This document shows positions 52,449 through 61,071 of a DNA stretch of 64,000 bases, piece by piece. Position 1 is the stretch's first letter. The number at the start of each line of letters is the position of its first letter. Source of the DNA: Hyphomonadaceae bacterium UKL13-1 (GTDB lineage: Bacteria > Pseudomonadota > Alphaproteobacteria > Caulobacterales > Aquidulcibacteraceae); contig CP012156.1 in the NCBI GenBank assembly GCA_001602435.1, forward strand, positions 2,190,001 through 2,254,000, given 5' to 3'. Under the pieces are notes generated by a model. It was not told the DNA's origin and ran no database searches. It worked only from the letters and a program-made list of their open reading frames with translations. The position numbers and the translations under genes were made by a program.

Positions 52449-52895
52449 GTGATAGTGAATCGAATCTTCTCAAGACCTTGCTATAAAATGAATTTCAGTA
52501 CCTTTTACGTAAACAGGTGGTTCACGCCCTCCGACGTGATTCATGACTCCTTCAGCTACTTTGCTCAGAGATTGATAAATTTGCCCTTTTTCGAACCCGA
52601 TGATGCTAACGCTCTATCAACCGAGAATCTGGACGTCTCTCAGGTTTTTGATTTGAACGGTAAAGGCGCGGTCGAGGCCTTAGCCCTTGTGGAAGCCGCC
52701 CTGCAAGAACAGCGTCGCGATGAAGAGGTTAAGCTGTGGTTCAAATTTGATCCCCCTCAGCCCGGTGGTGGCGAGACTTTGTTTCAGCCCGTTGGCAGAC
52801 GATTGCGCGACGCCATTAAGCATGGCCATGCGGTGCGCGCGATGCCAGCCCAAGGTGGCGGCTGGATTGTCAGGCTGGCGGCAAAGGTGCGATAG
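52449..52895 (+). CDS. Smr-like small protein before thrB, start uncertain
   Basis: The C-terminal ~85 residues (FDLNGKGAVEALALVEAALQ, then LWFKFDPPQPGGGETLFQPV, then RLRDAIKHGHAVRAM) recall an Smr domain, which usually begins LDLHG-x5-A and ends with a basic VLRRAVPxWL helix. The histidine of LDLHG is replaced by Asn. Smr domains are endonucleases or nucleic-acid binders in MutS2 and stand-alone proteins. The N-terminal half is unlike anything known to me and the true start may be ATG 52488 or later. The stop is 6 nt before thrB, so the two are probably co-transcribed. Confidence 0.5.
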   Translation: MIVNRIFSRPCYKMNFSTFYVNRWFTPSDVIHDSFSYFAQRLINLPFFEPDDANALSTENLDVSQVFDLNGKGAVEALALVEAALQEQRRDEEVKLWFKFDPPQPGGGETLFQPVGRRLRDAIKHGHAVRAMPAQGGGWIVRLAAKVR

Positions 52896-52901
52896 TTAAT
52901 C

Positions 52902-53867
52902 ATGGCCGTCTATACCGAACCCACCGACGAAGAATTGGCGATCCTTTTGCAAGGATGGGGCCTGGATGGCCTGAGAAACTTCAAGGGCATTGCTGAAGGG
53001 GTTCAGAACTCAAACTTCTTGGTGGAAGCTGCCCAAGGCCGCTTCATCATGACGATTTACGAGAAATCCGTCGCGCTGGAAGATTTGCCCTTTTATTTGG
53101 GCCTGACCGAACGGGCCGCCAATGCGGGCCTGCCGGCTGCTCGGCCTATCCGCACCAAAGATGACCAAGTGGTGCAGATGATCCGGGGCAAGCCTACGGC
53201 ACTTTGCAGCTTCCTTGACGGGGTCTCATCCAAGCGCCCACCCGCCAGTCATGCCCGCGCTGTGGGTGCCGCATTGGCCCAGTTACATCAGGCTTTGGAC
53301 GGCTTCCCGCTATCGCGCCCAAACGACTTGGGTCCAGATAATTGGGCTGATCTTTGGAAGGGCCGATCCCGCCATGCCGAAGCGCTGGAGCCCGGGATTG
53401 CGGCGGCCATCCAAAGCGACCTCGAAGCCTTTAAGGCCGACTGGCCGACGGATTTGCCGCGCGGCATCATCCATGCCGATCTCTTCCCGGACAATGTGCT
53501 GTTTCTGGGCGAACAGGTCAGCGGCCTGATCGACTTTTATTTCGCCTGCAATGACTTCTTGGCTTACGATGTTGCAGTCATGCTGAATGCTTGGTGCTTT
53601 GAAGCCAATGGGCGGGAGTTTGACCTCATCAAAGGCCGCGCTTTGATTTCAGGTTATGAGAGTGTGCGGACCTTAAGTGCGGCAGAGCGCGCTGCTTTGC
53701 CCCTATTGGCTCGCGGTGCAGCCCTGCGCTTTTTCCTCACTCGTCTCGTGGATTGGATGACACCGATGGATGGGGCCTTGGTGCGCAAGAAGGATCCACG
53801 CGATTATGCGGGCCGGCTTGCCTTCCACCGGGCCGCACGTGATGCTTCAGATTATGGTGCGCCTTAA
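52902..53867 (+). CDS. thrB: Homoserine kinase (ThrB, APH-fold type)
   Basis: The 321-residue enzyme phosphorylates homoserine to O-phosphohomoserine in threonine synthesis. It begins MAVYTEPTDEELAILLQGWG and contains EGVQNSNFLVE (phosphate-binding loop region), PTALCSFLDG, the Brenner motif IIHADLFPDNVLF (catalytic Asp near 191) and LIDFYFACNDFLAYDVAV (metal-binding Asp). This is the choline-kinase-like ThrB of alpha- and betaproteobacteria, at normal length. The convergent hydrolase gene overlaps its stop by four bases. Confidence 0.95.
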   Translation: MAVYTEPTDEELAILLQGWGLDGLRNFKGIAEGVQNSNFLVEAAQGRFIMTIYEKSVALEDLPFYLGLTERAANAGLPAARPIRTKDDQVVQMIRGKPTALCSFLDGVSSKRPPASHARAVGAALAQLHQALDGFPLSRPNDLGPDNWADLWKGRSRHAEALEPGIAAAIQSDLEAFKADWPTDLPRGIIHADLFPDNVLFLGEQVSGLIDFYFACNDFLAYDVAVMLNAWCFEANGREFDLIKGRALISGYESVRTLSAAERAALPLLARGAALRFFLTRLVDWMTPMDGALVRKKDPRDYAGRLAFHRAARDASDYGAP

Positions 53868-54679
53868 GCGTCCAACCAGCCGGCAACCATCGACACCACT
53901 TCATCATCTTGTACCAAGGCGCGGTGGCCGAGGCCATCGACGGACCAGAAGCGCGCGCCGGGCCACGCTTCTGCGGCACGCTTGCCTTCAGAAGCTGGGC
54001 ATTGCTCATCGTCGAGGGAATGGATGAACAAGGCTTCCGCTGTCATGCTGGTTGCCGCCGCTGCCAGATCAAAGAAGCGACCCTCTTGATGGCCGAGTGC
54101 CAAGGCCGCTTCAATCATCGGCTCTTCGACGCCATAGCGCCGCCATGCCCGCTCAAATTGGCGGGCTTGCGCAACAGGCGGGGAGATCAGCACGACTTGG
54201 TCTAGCTCTAACCCTTGTTGGAAAGCCTTTGCCAAAGCCGGCCCGCCAAAAGAATGGGTGGCAGCACCAGCAAAAGGTCCGAAACGCGCTTGCAAGGCCA
54301 AAATGGCATCGGCTGCTAATTCCAAGCTACAGCGATCCCCATCGCTATGGCCGTGGCCCGGCAGATCAAAGGCGACAACGGAACGGCCGCGCTGACTCAA
54401 GAGCTCGATCAGCGGGGACCACAAGCTGGTGTCATCCTCCCAGCCATGCACCAAGAGTACGGGCGGGGCCTCATAACGGTGCCCGAGAAGATGCCAGCTG
54501 GCAATCTGAGAGCCCTCAGGGCCAATCATTTCATGATCGGCTTGATGCAGAAGCGGGCTGACACGAGGAACCGCCCGCCGCTTTGGCTGGCCGGATTGGT
54601 TCAAAAGATGCTTGGCATGAGTCACAACGTCGTTCATGACAGAGCGTGTGGAACGCCGCCGCGCAGTTTGCAAGGTCAT
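53864..54679 (-). CDS. Alpha/beta hydrolase
   Basis: The 271-residue protein has the oxyanion HGWEDDTSLW segment, the nucleophile elbow THSFGG (Ser near 144), the acid in IHSLDDEQCP and the histidine in GLGHRAL. The N-terminal ~60 residues are basic and variable; internal starts such as the Met at residue 15 are possible. Substrate unknown; a housekeeping esterase or lipase-like role is plausible. Divergent from the Nudix gene with a 20-nt gap. Confidence 0.85.
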   Translation of the reverse strand: MTLQTARRRSTRSVMNDVVTHAKHLLNQSGQPKRRAVPRVSPLLHQADHEMIGPEGSQIASWHLLGHRYEAPPVLLVHGWEDDTSLWSPLIELLSQRGRSVVAFDLPGHGHSDGDRCSLELAADAILALQARFGPFAGAATHSFGGPALAKAFQQGLELDQVVLISPPVAQARQFERAWRRYGVEEPMIEAALALGHQEGRFFDLAAAATSMTAEALFIHSLDDEQCPASEGKRAAEAWPGARFWSVDGLGHRALVQDDEVVSMVAGWLDA

Positions 54680-54699
54680 GACGAAACGGAAACCTCAAG

Positions 54700-55467
54700 A
54701 TGGATGACACGTTATTCCCAGCTGCGACGATTTTGTTGGTGCGCGATGGCGCAGACGGACTGGAAGTCATGATGGTCGAGCGCCACGCCAATATCGGCTT
54801 TGCCGGTGGTGCGATGGTGTGGCCCGGCGGCAAAGTGGACCCAGCAGACTTTGACGAAGGCTGGCTGGAGGCTGCTGAAGGCCTCGAAGGCTTGGAAGCC
54901 GATGAGCGCGCAGCGCGTGTGGCCGCACTGCGGGAAGCCTATGAGGAGACAGGCATCTTGCTGGCGACCCGCAATGGTGAGCCGATTGGGGCAAAAGCGC
55001 TGGACTTAACCGACATGCGCAAACGCGTAGACCGCGACGCGACCTTGTTTCAGCCCTTAGTGCGCGGTCATGGCCTAAAACTGGCAACCAGCGCGCTGCG
55101 CCCGTTTGCGCGCTGGATTCCGCCCCCTGCCCTCCACAAGCGCTTTGATACGCGATTTTATTTGACACCCGTGCCAGCTGGCCAAGACGGGGTGCAAGAT
55201 GGCAGCGAAGCGGTCGATCTGGTGTGGATCAAGCCACAAGCCGCCTTGGATGATTTGGCTGCCGGCCGCCGCAAGATAATCTTCCCAACCGCCCGCAATC
55301 TTGAACTTCTGGCACTGTCCAAGACGGTAGAGAAGGCGCTGGCCGATGTGGCGGCGCGTCCGCAAGGTATCGTCCAGCCCATCATCGAAAATGGGGTGTT
55401 GAAGATACGTTCTGACCTTGGCTATCCAGTTACCGAAGAAACACTCGATACAGCCATGCGGGGGTAA
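54700..55467 (+). CDS. Nudix hydrolase, NUDT19-like
   Basis: The 255-residue protein has the start ATILLVRDGADGLEVMMVER, GGAMVWPGGKVDPAD and the Nudix box segment AALREAYEETGILLA with a longer-than-usual insertion between the glycine-rich start and the REx2EE part. This is the layout of NUDT7/NUDT19-type enzymes, which hydrolyse CoA and acyl-CoA esters to phosphopantetheine derivatives. It lies 3 nt before the dienelactone hydrolase gene and is probably co-transcribed. Confidence 0.86.
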   Translation: MDDTLFPAATILLVRDGADGLEVMMVERHANIGFAGGAMVWPGGKVDPADFDEGWLEAAEGLEGLEADERAARVAALREAYEETGILLATRNGEPIGAKALDLTDMRKRVDRDATLFQPLVRGHGLKLATSALRPFARWIPPPALHKRFDTRFYLTPVPAGQDGVQDGSEAVDLVWIKPQAALDDLAAGRRKIIFPTARNLELLALSKTVEKALADVAARPQGIVQPIIENGVLKIRSDLGYPVTEETLDTAMRG

Positions 55468-55470
55468 GCC

Positions 55471-56124
55471 ATGCCAATGATCCAACTTTCAACCGGCATT
55501 CCCGCCCTGTTTGAGCCCGCCCAAGGCGACCAGCGCCGAGGGGGCTTAATTGTAGCGCAAGAGATTTTCGGCCTGAATGCCAATATCCGCGCCCTATGTG
55601 CCCGGTTTGCCGGGGATGGCTTTGACGTTTTAGCCCCAGCTTATTTCGACCGGATCGAAGCAGACTTCACCGCCGCCTATGATCAAGACGGGATTCAAAA
55701 GGGCCTTTCTGCGGTACGAGCCACATCCTGGGATCAAGTCACCGCCGATACGCAAGCGGCCATTGACTTACTCCACCAGACCCAGACGCGCATCTTTGTC
55801 ACGGGCTTTTGCTGGGGCGGGACGGTTGCCTGGGTGGCCGCGTGCCGTTGTGCAGGCGTGACCGCAGCTTCTGGCTTTTACGGCCGGATGATCAATATGT
55901 TCTTGGCCGAAACGCCAAAAGCACCGATTGAATTGCATTATGGCGACAATGACCCCGGCATTCCATTGAGCTTGGTCGACGAGGTGCGCGCCGCCCACCC
56001 ACAGGTGCCCGTTCATATTTACCCCGCAGGCCATGGCTTCTTCTCAGACCGCGGCCATGATTTTGACCCGACACAAGCAGATCTTGCGTGGGCACGAACC
56101 CTCGATCTGTTTCATCGCAGCTAA
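55471..56124 (+). CDS. Dienelactone hydrolase family protein
   Basis: The 217-residue protein has the DLH fold with QEIFGLNANIRALCARFAGD, VLAPAYFDR, the cysteine nucleophile elbow TGFCWGG (Cys near 114), the acid in YGDNDPGIP and the histidine in PAGHGFF. The C/D/H triad is that of carboxymethylenebutenolidases. In many proteobacteria such proteins are general esterases rather than part of aromatic degradation, and no ring-cleavage genes are adjacent. Confidence 0.88.
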   Translation: MPMIQLSTGIPALFEPAQGDQRRGGLIVAQEIFGLNANIRALCARFAGDGFDVLAPAYFDRIEADFTAAYDQDGIQKGLSAVRATSWDQVTADTQAAIDLLHQTQTRIFVTGFCWGGTVAWVAACRCAGVTAASGFYGRMINMFLAETPKAPIELHYGDNDPGIPLSLVDEVRAAHPQVPVHIYPAGHGFFSDRGHDFDPTQADLAWARTLDLFHRS

Positions 56125-56131
56125 ATATGCG

Positions 56132-57574
56132 TCAGAAGACGCGGGTTAGCGCCACATAGCCATAATGGGTCGTGCCTTGACGCGACGCATTGGGGGCGGT
56201 CCTCGCAAAGCGACCGGGGATGAGGGCAGACGCGCCAACTTCCAGCCGCAGTTTATTCAGCTGTAGCCAATAGCGGGCGCGGCCATCTATAGACGTACCG
56301 ATAAAGGTGCCAGACTGGCCGGTGCGATCCTGCACGCGGGCCACAACCCACGCATCGCGCGCTTCGTCCAGATGGGCGTGCTTGAACGCCAAACGCATAT
56401 CGCTGCGGGCATTGGGCTTCACTTCAATCCGGCCACCGGCGGCATTGATATTGGCGGGCGTCAAAGGTCCATGAATGCCCGTATTGCCCAGATCGGTGCG
56501 CCGCCCACCAAATAAGCGCTCGGCCTGTTCGAATTTGAGGTCATTGGGATTGCTGTCACCGGAGGCAAAATCCCAATCAATCCCGACCCGCGGCTGCCAA
56601 GGCAGATCAAAAGTATAGCCAAGATGGGCGTGGGCGGCGAAAGTCCGCACTTTCAGATCAATCGTATCGGTTAGCGCATTGCTTGCCCGACGGGTGCCGG
56701 TGCGCCAAGACGTATCTAACTCAAAGTCCCACCGGCTTTTTTGCGGTGGTTTGAACAGGCGGAATCCCGGCTGAAGATAGTCGCGATTGGGGGTATTGGT
56801 TCTGGCCGTATCATGTTCTTTCAAGCGAAAGACGAACAATTCGCCAGACGTCTCTGGCAACAGGTCGCCTAGTAGATTGGCGCGGCGATAATGAACGCCT
56901 AAAAGCAGCCGCGACCACTCTTCACGGTCAGCCTGCATCTCATTCTTCTCAAGGCTCGCGCGATCTTGTGGCAATCGCCCGACTGGCACCACGGCCACCA
57001 CATTCCACGCATCGCCGCGCGCATTACTCGACTGCCAATAGGCCCCGGTGAAGTTTAACAACACATTGGCCATATCGGCGCGCTCAAGAATGCGCCGACC
57101 GCCAATATCCAAGGTCTGGCGCCCCAGTTTCAGGCGGGCCTTGTCCTGTTTCAACGCATTGGCCAAGCCAGTTCCGCTCAGATCAATGGACGCGTAAGCC
57201 TGCAAGACATCGAGCGGATTTACGAGCGACGCACTGAGCGTGGATCCCGTATCATTCAGTTCCTTGCGACTATCTTGTAACTCAAGACCAAAAGTGACGG
57301 GCTCAAACTTCGCTTCCGCCAAGATCAGCGTGCGAAACGCCAAAGCTTGGTCCCCGCCTCTACCTCCAGCCCGAAACTGCCCATCCAGGCTTTCATAGCG
57401 GACCCGCGCCTCGCCCGAGATCTCTAGCCATTCTGGCAAAATCCGTTCTGGCGTCGCAGATGGGTTATCCACCGGCGCAGTCTGGGCCTGCGAGGCATCG
57501 GGCAGCAAGGTCGCGAAGGTGAGCGCGGCACTGGCCGCTAAAAACTGACGCACGGGGAGACTTTTGTCCTTCAC
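56132..57574 (-). CDS. Alginate-export-like outer membrane porin
   Basis: The 480-residue protein has a signal peptide ending in DASQAQT and an outer-membrane beta-barrel with the alginate-export family pattern: ISGEARVRYESLDGQF, ALAFRTLILAEAKFEPV, LKLGRQTLDIGGRRILERAD, and a final TTHYGYVALTRVF with C-terminal Phe. AlgE-like channels export or import anionic polysaccharides or smaller organic acids. GTG 57574 or the GTG seven codons later may be the start. Its upstream region has a 7-bp inverted repeat. It might serve the polysaccharide locus 4 kb away, but this is only inference. Confidence 0.85.
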   Translation of the reverse strand: MKDKSLPVRQFLAASAALTFATLLPDASQAQTAPVDNPSATPERILPEWLEISGEARVRYESLDGQFRAGGRGGDQALAFRTLILAEAKFEPVTFGLELQDSRKELNDTGSTLSASLVNPLDVLQAYASIDLSGTGLANALKQDKARLKLGRQTLDIGGRRILERADMANVLLNFTGAYWQSSNARGDAWNVVAVVPVGRLPQDRASLEKNEMQADREEWSRLLLGVHYRRANLLGDLLPETSGELFVFRLKEHDTARTNTPNRDYLQPGFRLFKPPQKSRWDFELDTSWRTGTRRASNALTDTIDLKVRTFAAHAHLGYTFDLPWQPRVGIDWDFASGDSNPNDLKFEQAERLFGGRRTDLGNTGIHGPLTPANINAAGGRIEVKPNARSDMRLAFKHAHLDEARDAWVVARVQDRTGQSGTFIGTSIDGRARYWLQLNKLRLEVGASALIPGRFARTAPNASRQGTTHYGYVALTRVF

Positions 57575-57602
57575 TGACTGTTAGAGATCGCCTTTACAGT
57601 CA
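57575..57602. repeat. Inverted repeat before the alginate-export-like gene
   Basis: TGACTGT (57575-57581) and ACAGTCA (57596-57602) are perfect reverse complements, separated by 14 nt and touching the start codon. The structure could be an operator or could fold in the leader and mask the ribosome binding region. Confidence 0.45.
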
Positions 57603-57719
57603 CAGCGACTTCCACGGCGCTGCCTACTGTACGCACGGGGGGTATGGCAAAGGCAACACGCACCCAAAGGCCGATATTACCGTGTGTCTCGCGGAGAAGT
57701 GAAGACTTTGCCCCGAACC

Positions 57720-59063
57720 CTAAAGGCCGAGTGCTAAAGCAAAGGCAAATTGCGCACGCGCCGCCTCTGCTTTTGCAGCAACTTCGGCACTTTGCGCTTC
57801 ATAAGCCGCGCGTTCTGCTGTCAGCACTTCCAAAAAGCCGGAAAGTCCCGACGTATAGCGCACCCGAGCCAATCGCGCTTGATCTGCAGCAGAGGCGACA
57901 TTGGCGGCTTGGGCTTGCGCACTGCGCTCTCCTTGGCGAACCGCAGAAGCTTGAGTTTCCAAGTCGGCCAAGGCCTGCAGGACGCTCTGCTGATAGACCA
58001 GTGCTTCGGTCTCTGCCTGTGCCCCCGCTGCCTGTGCCAGCCCGCGCAGACGTCCAAAGTCAAACAAGGTAAGCGCTAAATTACCCGACACACTATTGGA
58101 CGGAATAGATACGCCTTGGCCAAGGTCGGTCTCCACGGAAAGCCCCGTTAGGGACAGATTAGGCAAACGGTCGCGCTGAGCCGCCCGCGCATCAAGGCCT
58201 GCTGCCTGTAAACGGCGCTGCGCCGCGACAAGATCAGGCCGTGTGTCGAGCCAGACTTGCGGGGCTATAATGGCTTGGCGGGAATCCAATTGCGGGATTG
58301 GAGCCATGGGTTCTAAGAGAACAGCCAGACTGCCGGGCTTATCGCCGATCAAGGCTTCCAGACCGAGACGGGCCGCCGTTTGGGCCTGCAGGAAACTGGG
58401 TAAGCGCGCGGCGATTGCATCGCGATTGCTGGTCGCCTGTGGCACGCCCAGACCGGTTTCAAGCCCGGCGACTTGCCGCGTTTTGGCTAGGCCTAAGCTT
58501 TCCTCAGCGCTGGCCAAATTGGCTTTGGTGACGGCAACTTGGGCTTGGGCTGCGCGATAGGCGATATAGAGTTGGGCCATATTTGTGCGCGTGGCACTTG
58601 CAACGCGCTGCGCGTCGAGGCGAGCAGCCTGCGCGCGGGCCTTACTGGCCCCTGCTCGCGCGCGATTGGCACCGAAAAGGTCAAGCGGCACGGCTAAAGT
58701 GGCACTGCCGATCTTTTCGAGACTGGCTTTTCCGCCATCGACTTCAGTGCGTGTTTGGCTGCCGCTAACGCTCAGTGACGGCAAGAGACCCGCACGTGCA
58801 ACCATCAATCGGGCTTCGGCTTCTTTCAGGCGGCTCTGCGCAATGGCAAGGTCTGGCCCCAATTGCACGCGGTAAAGCAATTCCTTCAGAACTGCATCTT
58901 GGCCTGTCGGCACATCGGGTAAGCGTGCAGTTTCTTGCCAAGCAACAGGTAAGGCGTTGCGCGTTTCAGCCTCTATCTGCGCGCTAGGGCCAGTGGCGCA
59001 GCCTGCCAGCGCGAGGCTTGCGACCAACAGACTGGTTGTCACCCAAAAGCGAAAGCGGCTCAT
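57720..59063 (-). CDS. Outer membrane efflux lipoprotein (TolC/NodT-like)
   Basis: The 447-residue protein has a lipoprotein signal (LLVASLALAGCAT, Cys near 22) and two OEP repeats with long helices, for example DLAIAQSRLKEAEARLMVAR and the matching YQQSVLQALADLETQASAVR. This is the NodT-type outer membrane factor of tripartite exporters. Its ATG overlaps the HlyD stop as ATGA. It completes the envelope-spanning pump encoded by the four-gene operon. Confidence 0.92.
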   Translation of the reverse strand: MSRFRFWVTTSLLVASLALAGCATGPSAQIEAETRNALPVAWQETARLPDVPTGQDAVLKELLYRVQLGPDLAIAQSRLKEAEARLMVARAGLLPSLSVSGSQTRTEVDGGKASLEKIGSATLAVPLDLFGANRARAGASKARAQAARLDAQRVASATRTNMAQLYIAYRAAQAQVAVTKANLASAEESLGLAKTRQVAGLETGLGVPQATSNRDAIAARLPSFLQAQTAARLGLEALIGDKPGSLAVLLEPMAPIPQLDSRQAIIAPQVWLDTRPDLVAAQRRLQAAGLDARAAQRDRLPNLSLTGLSVETDLGQGVSIPSNSVSGNLALTLFDFGRLRGLAQAAGAQAETEALVYQQSVLQALADLETQASAVRQGERSAQAQAANVASAADQARLARVRYTSGLSGFLEVLTAERAAYEAQSAEVAAKAEAARAQFAFALALGL

Positions 59064-60343
59064 TTCGCATCCCCTGATTTTGGAGCTGTCACCGCACGCG
59101 CAATGGGCTTCGCCGTCACAAAGACATCCATTTGCTGACCGACAAAGGCCTGTCTGCCAGCGGGATTGAACGAATAGATCACCTCCACCACACGGGTATC
59201 GACCCGTTCTGCCCCGCCATTGAGGTTCTTCTTCGGCATGGCTTGGGGTTCAAATCTGACGAAGGTCAAAGGAATGCGCTTGGAAGCATCCCCGCGCAGG
59301 CTTGCTTGAGCGGGTGCACCAGAGGCAATGCGGGCAGCATCTTCTTCATCAATCTGCACGCGGACATGCATCGGCGTGACCGCGCCCATGGCGACCAAGG
59401 GATCTGCCAACGTACCCGCACTGGCAAACTCTCCCACCCGAATATTGAGCCGCAGCACTTGGCCAGCAATGGGCGCGCGTACGATCAAGCGGTCCAGATC
59501 GGTAGAGACCACTTTGGCTTGTGCCGCAGCTTGGGCGGCACCGGCTTGAGCCGCGAGCGCTGCTTGTTGGCCTTCGGTGATCGAGGCCTTCGCACTGGCA
59601 CTGGCGGCCTTTGCAGCAGCTAAACGGGCTTGCGCATCGCCAAGCCCACCGCGCGCAGACGTCAGGCCACCTTCGGCTTCTACCACCGCCCCGCCTGCCT
59701 GATCATGGCTGGCCTTGGCCCGTTCCATTGCGAATTTGGCGCGATCGCGTTCGTCGGTTGAGACCGCACGTGGATCAGAAATCGTTGCAAATAAGCCCAA
59801 GCGGGCTTGAGTATCCGCAAGCGCGAGGCGGGCGACATCAGCAGCAGCTTGCGCATTGGCCAAGCGCCCTTCGGCTTGGGTGAGAGCGCCGCGCGCCGTG
59901 GTGACACCGGCTTCAGCTTGGGCAATACCCGCCGCCGCATTGGCCGCATTGGCTTGTAAGGATGGCACACGGCTGGCGCTTGCCGCACTATTGGCGCGCG
60001 CCTGTTGGGCTGCAGCCAATTGCGCTTCGAGACTGGCACCCAAGGCACGGCCGTCGAGGCGGAACAAGGGTGCTCCAGCGACAACTTGTTCACCCGGCGT
60101 CACATAGACCTCGCGGACGACGCCGGACAATTCCGACCCCACCGCAATCACTTCGCTGGAGGGCTCAATCAGGCCCAGGGCAGCCACCACCGAATTTTGA
60201 TCATCCGGTGCGGTTGCAGGTTGGGCCGGTGGAGCCGCACCAGCTTTATCCGGCGGTGAGAGCGTTAAAACGGCAAAGGCAATCAGGCCAGTCGCACCAA
60301 TTGGCAAAACGAGGCGGCGTAAAAGTTGAGGCGTGACTTTCAT
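59060..60343 (-). CDS. HlyD-family periplasmic adaptor (DevB-like)
   Basis: The 427-residue protein has an N-terminal membrane anchor (LVLPIGATGLIAFAVLTL), a lipoyl/barrel-sandwich segment (GVVREVYVTPGEQVVAGAPL, then FRLDGRALGA) and a very Ala/Gln-rich helical hairpin (about 85-280), followed by VRAPIAGQVLRLNIRVGEFA and a beta-barrel domain. It links the ABC permease to the TolC-like channel. The long hairpin agrees with DevB-type adaptors. It is 4 nt after the ATPase gene. Confidence 0.92.
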   Translation of the reverse strand: MKVTPQLLRRLVLPIGATGLIAFAVLTLSPPDKAGAAPPAQPATAPDDQNSVVAALGLIEPSSEVIAVGSELSGVVREVYVTPGEQVVAGAPLFRLDGRALGASLEAQLAAAQQARANSAASASRVPSLQANAANAAAGIAQAEAGVTTARGALTQAEGRLANAQAAADVARLALADTQARLGLFATISDPRAVSTDERDRAKFAMERAKASHDQAGGAVVEAEGGLTSARGGLGDAQARLAAAKAASASAKASITEGQQAALAAQAGAAQAAAQAKVVSTDLDRLIVRAPIAGQVLRLNIRVGEFASAGTLADPLVAMGAVTPMHVRVQIDEEDAARIASGAPAQASLRGDASKRIPLTFVRFEPQAMPKKNLNGGAERVDTRVVEVIYSFNPAGRQAFVGQQMDVFVTAKPIARAVTAPKSGDAK

Positions 60344-60347
60344 CTTC

Positions 60348-61067
60348 TTAGACCTTTTGGGGGAGGGATTGGGTAAGGCCGTCGTCGATCACACGTCCAT
60401 CTTCCATGCGGATGATGCGGTCGGCGAAGGAAAAAATGCGGTCGTCATGGGTGACGACGAGGACCGCGCGATTGGGATCGTCAGCCGCTTCATCGAGCAA
60501 AGCCATAACAGCCTGCCCCGAAGCGGCATCAAGGGCGGCCGTCGGCTCGTCACACACCACCAAAGCGGGATTGTGCGACAGGGCACGTGCGATGGCCACG
60601 CGTTGTTGCTGGCCGCCGGATAATTGCCGAGGGAATTTGGCTTTATGGGGCCCAAGCCCCAAATGGTCGAGCATGCGCCCAGATTGGGCGAGCGCATCTT
60701 CCCAAGCGACCCCATCTGAGATCAGCGGAATGGCCGCATTCTCTGCCACGTTCAGGGTTGGGATCAGGTTATATTGCTGGAAGATAAAGCCGATCTTGCG
60801 CCGCCGGAACCGCACGAGGTCGTCATTCTTCAAGCGGTCTAGGCGCTCATTCATTACGGTGACTGTGCCAAAGGTGGCCGACAAGGTGCCCGACAGGATT
60901 GAAAGCACCGTCGTCTTGCCGCAGCCCGATGGGCCAACCAGCATGGTCATTTTGCCGTAATCAATGCCCAAGGAGATGCCATGGAGAACCCGAATGACAT
61001 CATTGCCACTGGGAAATTCCTTGATGACCTGATCAATCACCGCGGCTTGAGGGGAAACCAAAGTCAT
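60348..61067 (-). CDS. ABC transporter ATP-binding protein (DevA/MacB-type)
   Basis: The 239-residue ATPase has Walker A GPSGCGKTT, Q-loop FIFQQYNLIPTLN, the ABC signature QLSGGQQQRVAIARAL, Walker B LVVCDEPTAALD and the H-loop VVTHDDRI. It is a MacB/LolD/DevA-group ATPase that drives mechanotransmission-type export. ATG 61067 with GGGGGTA just upstream is chosen; an earlier in-frame start at 61100 would overlap the permease gene by 29 nt and lacks similarity. Confidence 0.95.
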   Translation of the reverse strand: MTLVSPQAAVIDQVIKEFPSGNDVIRVLHGISLGIDYGKMTMLVGPSGCGKTTVLSILSGTLSATFGTVTVMNERLDRLKNDDLVRFRRRKIGFIFQQYNLIPTLNVAENAAIPLISDGVAWEDALAQSGRMLDHLGLGPHKAKFPRQLSGGQQQRVAIARALSHNPALVVCDEPTAALDAASGQAVMALLDEAADDPNRAVLVVTHDDRIFSFADRIIRMEDGRVIDDGLTQSLPQKV

Positions 61068-61071
61068 GCGC

